From assembly GCA_964392245.1 (NCBI GenBank), contig CAYMOX010000001.1:223113-287112 (forward strand): a DNA stretch of 64,000 nt, read 5' to 3'. A model generated the notes under the pieces. It was not told the origin of the DNA and did not search any database. It worked only from the letters and a program-made list of their open reading frames with translations. The DNA comes from JAAUUJ01 sp964392245 (GTDB lineage Bacteria; Cyanobacteriota; Cyanobacteriia; Thermostichales; Thermostichaceae). This document shows, piece after piece, positions 58,672 to 64,000 of this stretch (its first letter is position 1; every line of letters starts with the position of its first letter). A program made the position numbers and the translations under genes.

Positions 58672-60267
58672 ATGGTTGTAACCCGCTCACTCGCCTCTGC
58701 CCTTCTGGGAGGGGTGCTGCTCGTTTCTAGTGTTCCTGGCCTTGCCCAAGAAAAAGGCAGCAAAGAGCAGATCGTTCTGGCCATCCAGGGGGAACCTGAC
58801 GAAGGATTTGATCCCACCCTCGGTTGGGGACGATATGGTTCGCCTCTATTTCAAAGCACCTTGCTGAAGCGAGATGAAGATCTCAACATTGTTAATGATC
58901 TAGCTGAATCCTGGGAAGTGAGCGAAGAGGGAACCCTCTGGACAGTCAAGATCCGTGAGGATGTCACCTTTACCGATGGAGAGAATCTGACCGCAGCAGA
59001 CGTAGCCTACACCTTTAACACCGCAGCTAGGCAGGGCGGAGTTGTGGATCTTTCAGGATTTCAGGAAGCAGTCGCAACGGGTCCTTATGAGGTGGAGTTA
59101 CGACTGGAGGAGCCGCGCAGTACGTTTGTCAACCGACTGATCACCCTAGGGATTGTGCCTGAACATGCCCACGGAGAGGATTACGCTCGTAACCCTGTGG
59201 GATCGGGGCCTTACACCTTTGTGCAATGGCAGGAAGGCCAGCAGTTGATTGTGGAGGCTAACCCTGACTATTACGGAGGGGCACCCGCAATTCAGCGTCT
59301 GGTGTTTTTGTTTGCTGAAGAGGATACTGCCTTTGCCGCTGCCAAAGCTGGTCAAGCACAAGTGGTGAGTGTACCTCAGGCTCTGGCGATTCAACAGATC
59401 GAAGGGATGAGTCTCTACGATGTGGAAAGTGTAGATAACCGGGGAATCATGTTTCCCTTTTTGCCAGACACTGGGGAGAAGACTGAGGAAGGCTATCCGA
59501 TTGGCAATGATGTCACGTCTGATCCCGCTATTCGTCAAGCCATCAACTACGCCATGGATCGGACGGCTCTTGTCGAGGGGATTCTGGAGGGCTATGGATC
59601 TCCAGCCTACGGGCCGGTCAGTGGACTCCCCTGGGAGGAACCGGAAGCTAGCTTTACAGATGGGGATCTGGAACAGGCGGAGGCGATTTTAGCAGCAGGG
59701 GGCTGGGAGGATACTGATACTGACGGGATCCGAGAAAAGGGTGATTTGAAGGCAGAGTTCACGGTGGTCTATCCGGCCTCCGACAGTACCCGACAGGCCT
59801 TAGCCTTGGCAGCGGCGGATATGATCCAGCCTCTAGGGATTCAGATGAACGCCGAGGGGCGCAGTTGGGATGAGATTGAAACCCTGATGCATAGCAATGC
59901 CGTTGTGTTCGGTTGGGGTAGTCATGATCCCACTGAGGTGTATAACCTCTACCACAGTTCTCTGGCGGGGGTGGATTTCTTCAATGCAGGTTACTACGAG
60001 AATGGGCAGATCGATGAACTTTTAGATCTAGCCCTGGGTGCACCCACGGAGGAGGAGGCTATTGCCTACTGGCAGGCGGCACAGTGGAATGGCGAGCAGG
60101 GCTTTACCACCAAAGGGGATGCTGTCTGGGCCTGGTTGGTGAATCTGGATCACACCTATTTTGTGGATGATTGCCTGGATATTGGGACCCCGCAAGTGCA
60201 ACCCCACGGCCATGGCTGGCCCATTACCGCCAATATCGCCAGTTGGACCTGGACTTGTGAGAGTTAA
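58672..60267 (+). CDS. ABC substrate-binding protein, SBP_bac_5 (NikA/OppA type)
   Basis: 531 residues. A signal peptide (1-25, cleaved after PGLA) precedes a cluster C solute-binding fold: QGEPDEGFDPTLGWG, LAESWEVSEEGTLWTVKIREDVTFTDGE, NPVGSGPYTFVQWQEG, DPAIRQAINYAMDR. The family binds peptides, nickel, or metal-metallophore complexes in the periplasm. The divergent zur and the shared Zur box suggest a zinc-related ligand, perhaps a zinc complex. No metallophore synthase is in the window. The family alone does not give specificity. Confidence 0.88.
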   Translation: MVVTRSLASALLGGVLLVSSVPGLAQEKGSKEQIVLAIQGEPDEGFDPTLGWGRYGSPLFQSTLLKRDEDLNIVNDLAESWEVSEEGTLWTVKIREDVTFTDGENLTAADVAYTFNTAARQGGVVDLSGFQEAVATGPYEVELRLEEPRSTFVNRLITLGIVPEHAHGEDYARNPVGSGPYTFVQWQEGQQLIVEANPDYYGGAPAIQRLVFLFAEEDTAFAAAKAGQAQVVSVPQALAIQQIEGMSLYDVESVDNRGIMFPFLPDTGEKTEEGYPIGNDVTSDPAIRQAINYAMDRTALVEGILEGYGSPAYGPVSGLPWEEPEASFTDGDLEQAEAILAAGGWEDTDTDGIREKGDLKAEFTVVYPASDSTRQALALAAADMIQPLGIQMNAEGRSWDEIETLMHSNAVVFGWGSHDPTEVYNLYHSSLAGVDFFNAGYYENGQIDELLDLALGAPTEEEAIAYWQAAQWNGEQGFTTKGDAVWAWLVNLDHTYFVDDCLDIGTPQVQPHGHGWPITANIASWTWTCES

Positions 60268-60278
60268 GGAGCCCCACT

Positions 60279-61277
60279 GTGCCCCCGATTTTGCCCTCCC
60301 TCCTGCATTTCTTGGCGATCCGAGCCATCAAACTTGGACTGCTGCTGATCGCGGTCTGTCTCTGTACCTTCCTGCTGGTTAACCTTTCTCCCATTGATCC
60401 GGTAGATGCCTATATTGGGGCAGACATGATGCTGGTGGGACCTGAACAAAAAGCTCAGATCGCCGCTCGCTGGGGTTTAGATCAACCGCTACTCATCCGC
60501 TTCTGGCAGTGGTTCACACAGCTGCTGCAGGGAAACTTGGGGATCTCAATGGTGTTCAATCAGCCTGTAACTCAGGCCATTGCCACCCGCTTTGCCGCTT
60601 CCTTCAATCTCCTGTTTTTGGCCTGGATCCTCTCCGGTGTTCTGGGGTTGCTGCTAGGGATCTGGGCAGGCATGACGGCAGGGTCCTGGATTGATCAGGG
60701 GATCCGACTCTACGCCTACACCCTCTCCTCCAGCCCGACCTTCTGGGTAGGATTGCTGCTGTTGATCATCTTTTCAGTGTCCCTGGGCTGGACGCCGATC
60801 TGTTGTGCTAGCCCGCCCGGGGTTCTACCTGAAGCGGTCACCGTCTGGCAACGGATTCATCATCTGTTGCTCCCCGCTCTCACCCTCAGTGTGATTGGCA
60901 TTGCCAACATTGCTTTGCACACCCGCCAGAAACTGGTTGAGATCTTTAACAGTGATTTTGCCCTCTTTGCCTTTGCTCAGGGGGAAACCCCTGCAAGTTT
61001 TATCTGGCACCATGGTCTGCGCAACATTGCTCTGCCTGCAATCACTCTGCAGTTTGCCTCTCTCAGTGAATTGTTCGGTGGATCCGTTTTGGCTGAACAG
61101 GTGTTTGCCTATCCCGGTCTGGGTCAGGCCACCGTTGAAGCAGCCTTACGCAGTGATATCCCTCTACTGGTGGGAATTGTCTTGTTCAGTGCCCTATTTG
61201 TCTACACGGGGAATACCCTGGCAGATCTGAGCTATCAGATGATCGATCCTCGCATTCGTTTAGGGGGTAAGCCATGA
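60279..61277 (+). CDS. ABC permease, OppB/NikB type
   Basis: 332 residues from a GTG with AAGGAG at eight bases. Six membrane spans; the N-terminal LLLIAVCLCTFLLVNLSPIDP and the IGADMMLVGPEQKAQIAARWGLDQPL periplasmic part are typical, and the EAA-like loop is in LFAFAQGETPASFIWHHGLRN. A CC pair (WTPICCASPPG) faces the periplasm or membrane and is unusual. It is second in the five-gene operon, 11 bases after the binding-protein gene. Confidence 0.9.
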   Translation: MPPILPSLLHFLAIRAIKLGLLLIAVCLCTFLLVNLSPIDPVDAYIGADMMLVGPEQKAQIAARWGLDQPLLIRFWQWFTQLLQGNLGISMVFNQPVTQAIATRFAASFNLLFLAWILSGVLGLLLGIWAGMTAGSWIDQGIRLYAYTLSSSPTFWVGLLLLIIFSVSLGWTPICCASPPGVLPEAVTVWQRIHHLLLPALTLSVIGIANIALHTRQKLVEIFNSDFALFAFAQGETPASFIWHHGLRNIALPAITLQFASLSELFGGSVLAEQVFAYPGLGQATVEAALRSDIPLLVGIVLFSALFVYTGNTLADLSYQMIDPRIRLGGKP

Positions 61278-62146
61278 CAGCCCTTGAGACTTCCACGTCT
61301 GCATCCCCATCTTCCTCACGAGCCTGGATTGCCAATCGACGACAGCGCACCCTGGGGATCATTCTTGTTTGTGGGGTGGGATTGCTGGTCGTTCTCTTTT
61401 CTCCTCTCTGGTTGGGGGATGCAGGGTTAAGTACGTCATTACCCGAACGCAACCTCTCCCCCAGCTGGGATCATGGGTTTGGCACTGACTGGTTGGGACG
61501 AGATATGCTGACCCGCACCTTACATGGCTTGAGCTTGAGCCTGCGTGTGGGTTTACTGGCTGCTAGCATAAGTGCAGTCTTGGGGATGATCCTGGGGTTG
61601 CTCTCTGGCACCCTGGGTGGATGGGTGGATGGGGTGATCACCTGGATCATTGACCTCTTCATGAGTTTGCCCCATCTGGTCCTGTTGATCTTGATTGCCT
61701 TCGCTGTCGGGGGAGGCCTGAAAGGGGTGATTATCGCGGTAGCCTTTACCCATTGGACCAGTCTCGCCCGCATTGTCCGTGCAGAGGTGTTACAGATACG
61801 AAGTGCGGATTATGTGCAATTGTCCCGCAAACTCGGAAAATCCTCGACCTGGATTGCTCGCCACCACATGCTGCCTCACGTCATCCCCCAGTTCCTGGTG
61901 GGATTGATTTTGTTATTTCCGCACGCGATCCTGCATGAAGCGGGTCTCTCATTCATTGGGATTGGTCTTTCCCCCCACACCCCAGCCATCGGAATAATCT
62001 TGGCGGAATCAATGCGGCATCTGTCCACGGGCTACTGGTGGTTAGGGGTGTTTCCAGGCTTGGCCCTGCTGTTCAGTGTCAAGGCCTTCGATATCCTGGG
62101 GGGCAATCTCCAGGCCCTACTCGATCCCAGGGTAAGTCAGGAGTAA
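61274..62146 (+). CDS. ABC permease, OppC/NikC type
   Basis: 290 residues, overlapping the previous stop (ATGA). The N-terminal helix and the GFGTDWLGRDMLTRTLHGL motif mark the DppC/NikC partner. The EAA loop reads YVQLSRKLGKSSTWIARHHMLPHV. About six spans. It pairs with the NikB-type permease. Confidence 0.92.
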   Translation: MTALETSTSASPSSSRAWIANRRQRTLGIILVCGVGLLVVLFSPLWLGDAGLSTSLPERNLSPSWDHGFGTDWLGRDMLTRTLHGLSLSLRVGLLAASISAVLGMILGLLSGTLGGWVDGVITWIIDLFMSLPHLVLLILIAFAVGGGLKGVIIAVAFTHWTSLARIVRAEVLQIRSADYVQLSRKLGKSSTWIARHHMLPHVIPQFLVGLILLFPHAILHEAGLSFIGIGLSPHTPAIGIILAESMRHLSTGYWWLGVFPGLALLFSVKAFDILGGNLQALLDPRVSQE

Positions 62147-62148
62147 AG

Positions 62149-63072
62149 ATGCTATCCGTTAAGCATTTGAGTGTCAGCTTTACTCTTTATGACCAGGGAC
62201 TGACGCAAAAACAGGTTACCCCCATCACAGACCTTGATCTCTCGGTGCGGGCAGGGGAGGTGGTGGCTGTCGTGGGATCCAGTGGCTCAGGCAAGAGTCT
62301 CCTAGCTCATGCAGTGCTAGGGATCCTGCCCCGTAATGCTCAGGTGAGAGGTCAGATCCTGTTTAAGGATCAACGTCTGACTCCCCAAATGCAGCAACAG
62401 TTAAGGGGTAGAGCAATCGCGCTCATCCCTCAGTCTGTAGGCTATCTGGATCCCCTCAAGTCAGTCGGGTCTCAGGTCAAAAGGGCAGCCCGCTTAAATG
62501 GCATGACTGGGGCTGCTCTACCTCGGGCGGTGACAGCAGTCCTGGAGCGTTATGATCTCGCTCCCCATGTTCAACACCTCTATCCTTTTCAACTGTCAGG
62601 GGGAATGGCCCGCCGCGTGCTGGTTTCCACTGCTGCTATTGGCAAAGCCGAGTTGTTGATCGCTGATGAACCTACCCCGGGATTGCATCCCGAGATCGTT
62701 AAAGAGACTCTTAATCATTTGAGGGAGCTGGCCAATGAGGGGCGAGCCGTGATCCTGATTACCCATGATATTGAAGCGGCTTTGCAGATTGCCGATCAAG
62801 TTGCGGTCTTCTACGCTGGAACAACAGTGGAGATTGCTAGCCCTCAGGACTTTGCCTCCAACCGTTTGCGTCATCCCTATACGCAAGCCCTGTGGCAATC
62901 CTTACCTCGAAATACCTTTATTCCTCTACCTGGTTCTCAACCCAATCCGGATCATTTACCTCCGGGATGTTTATTTGCGGATCGCTGTCCCCAGGCTACG
63001 GAGATCTGTCGAGAATCCCGTCCAGAATTAACCTCAGTGCAGGCAGGTTGGGTGAGGTGTTTCCATGCTTAA
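62149..63072 (+). CDS. ABC ATPase, OppD/NikD type
   Basis: 307 residues from the ATG at 62149 with AGGAG upstream; the frame is open 111 bases further back inside the permease gene. Walker A GSSGSGKS and the H-loop ITHD are normal. The signature reads LSGGMARRV (usually LSGGMxQR) and the D-loop after DEPT reads GLHPE, with His instead of the usual Asp. The C-terminal oligopeptide-type domain (LFADRCPQATEICRESRP) is present. It overlaps the next gene by eight bases. Confidence 0.9.
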   Translation: MLSVKHLSVSFTLYDQGLTQKQVTPITDLDLSVRAGEVVAVVGSSGSGKSLLAHAVLGILPRNAQVRGQILFKDQRLTPQMQQQLRGRAIALIPQSVGYLDPLKSVGSQVKRAARLNGMTGAALPRAVTAVLERYDLAPHVQHLYPFQLSGGMARRVLVSTAAIGKAELLIADEPTPGLHPEIVKETLNHLRELANEGRAVILITHDIEAALQIADQVAVFYAGTTVEIASPQDFASNRLRHPYTQALWQSLPRNTFIPLPGSQPNPDHLPPGCLFADRCPQATEICRESRPELTSVQAGWVRCFHA

Positions 63073-63721
63073 GGGAGAGAACCTCGGCTATCGCTACGGA
63101 TCCAAGCAACCCTGGATCTTGAGGAACTATTCCTTAACTCTGAGCCCTGGCCAACGATTGGGGCTCTATGGTCCCAGTGGTTACGGTAAAACCACTCTGG
63201 CCAAACTTTTGGCTGGCTATCTCACCCCCATGGAAGGACTGATCACCCTCGATGGGACTCCCTTACCCACCCAAGGTTATTCCCCCATTCAACTGATCTT
63301 TCAAAACCCAGAGTTGGCAGTCAACCCCCGCTGGCGCATCCACCAGGTTTTGAGTGAAGCAGGCAATCCTAATCTTGTTTCTGCCAGCAGCGACTTGTCG
63401 CAACAACTTCAGTTACTCAGCATTGATCCCAGTTGGCTCAACCGCTGGCCCCATGAGCTTAGTGGTGGAGAACTTCAACGCATTGCAGTGGCCCGAGCTT
63501 TAGGATCCCGCACCCGCTATCTCATCTGTGATGAAATGACTGCGATGTTAGATGCCAACACCCAGGCCCTGATTTGGCAGGCGGTCCTCACTGTGACGCA
63601 GCAACGTCAACTGGGGCTTCTGGTGATCAGTCATAACCATGATCTGTTGGAACGTGTTTGTGACCAAATCCTCGATCTGACACTTACCGTTCCCATAAAG
63701 ATGAAAAGTAAGACACTGTGA
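63065..63721 (+). CDS. ABC ATPase, OppF/NikE type
   Basis: 218 residues, shorter than usual OppF because it lacks a C-terminal extension, as NikE-like forms may. Walker A GPSGYGKTT, signature LSGGELQRIAVARAL, Walker B YLICDEMTAMLD with a normal D-loop Asp, and H-loop ISHNHD. It is the last gene of the operon; the following bases show no strong terminator. Confidence 0.9.
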   Translation: MLKGENLGYRYGSKQPWILRNYSLTLSPGQRLGLYGPSGYGKTTLAKLLAGYLTPMEGLITLDGTPLPTQGYSPIQLIFQNPELAVNPRWRIHQVLSEAGNPNLVSASSDLSQQLQLLSIDPSWLNRWPHELSGGELQRIAVARALGSRTRYLICDEMTAMLDANTQALIWQAVLTVTQQRQLGLLVISHNHDLLERVCDQILDLTLTVPIKMKSKTL

Positions 63722-63894
63722 GATCTTTGCAGGCGCAAATCTCCCGGTAAGTTTCCTAGAGCATCTATATACGTTTTATTAAATAGTCCAACTCGTCAGA
63801 AAAATCAATCTAATATTATCCCCATATGGGCCATACCCATTCAGGAAAAGATCCAGTAATATCAAAGTTCAGCTAACCGAGCTAAACAAAGGGA

Positions 63895-64000
63895 GTGCGT
63901 AATGGAAACTTACCCAACGAATGCAATACCTTGGATTCCTATTGCTTTAGGGGACTTCGATTAATTGATAATGGGAGTTTTTTGGTAGAATTGAAGAGAT
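63895..64000 (+). CDS. Possible start of a further gene, cut by the window edge
   Basis: A frame beginning GTG at 63895 is open to the window end (35 codons, reading ...RLIDNGSFLVELKR). A competing ATG at 63902 with GGGAG seven bases upstream gives only 20 residues before a stop. The two readings cannot be separated here. The preceding 173 bases (63722-63894) hold no gene I can see. Confidence 0.2.
   Translation, partial: MRNGNLPNECNTLDSYCFRGLRLIDNGSFLVELKR

Noticed and set aside
1..64000. HIP1 octamer GCGATCGC, typical of many cyanobacteria
   Set aside because: None was noticed when reading; only partial forms such as CGATCGCG occur. A computed count is needed before claiming absence.
1..64000. 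tRNA, rRNA, CRISPR arrays, transposases, prophage genes
   Set aside because: No cloverleaf, regular spacer array or transposase-like protein was recognised; intergenic regions are mostly short.

Overview
The window is a chromosomal segment from a cyanobacterium with beta-type carboxysomes. Evidence: ccmK shell genes, psaC, btpA, cytM, a DUF2854 gene, a phytol-kinase-like gene, a type 2 IPP isomerase and a plant-type fatty acid synthesis set. GC is moderately high in coding regions. GATC is very frequent, and the GCGATCGC (HIP1) octamer was not noticed. I cannot name the species. Gene order is scattered compared with many cyanobacteria: atpB stands without atpE (epsilon), and nusA is not followed by ylxR-infB. 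No rRNA, tRNA, CRISPR array, transposase or prophage was recognised.

Layout. 0-0.6 kb: end of a ccmK operon on the minus strand. 1.2-3.8 kb: larB, a TerC-type membrane protein and a XerC-like recombinase. 3.9-9.5 kb (minus): atpB, argC and the block fabG - mini-RNase III - acpP - fabF. 9.7-15.2 kb: branched-chain aminotransferase, a 54-residue small protein, DUF2854, an Orn/Lys/Arg decarboxylase, psaC and a REC-GGDEF protein. 15.3-25 kb: btpA, recQ, a response regulator, an EGY-type membrane protein with a broken zinc motif, a GH3-like protein with a broken catalytic loop, cytM and a polyprenol kinase. 25-41 kb: pyrR, rimP-nusA-nuclease, glcE, plsY, a GH10-like protein, IPP isomerase, a coiled-coil protein with a cyclic-di-GMP-type MshEN domain, dtd, a Dam-type methylase, a flavoprotein, a TPR protein and ilvC.

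41-64 kb is a metal-uptake region. It opens with feoA-feoB-feoC (ferrous iron). Then come znuA-znuC-znuB, a COG0523 GTPase coupled to a WD40 protein, and a tightly overlapped operon: a COG0523-like ATPase/GTPase without the CxCC motif, two metallophosphatase-fold proteins with altered or lost metal ligands, a canonical COG0523 protein and a pentapeptide-repeat protein. Next are zur and, divergent from it, a five-gene Opp/Nik-type ABC importer. Four near-identical 15-base palindromes of the TGATAAT-N-ATTATCA type precede znuA, the first COG0523 gene, the five-gene operon and the zur/ABC divergence. I read these as one local Zur regulon for zinc starvation that includes an unassigned solute importer and a pseudo-phosphatase pair. 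Six Uma2-family genes (one truncated, two recently duplicated) are scattered through the same region.

The strongest candidates for something new are the zur-linked Opp/Nik-type importer, the degenerate metallophosphatase pair with its CxCC-less COG0523 partner, and the MshEN/coiled-coil protein.
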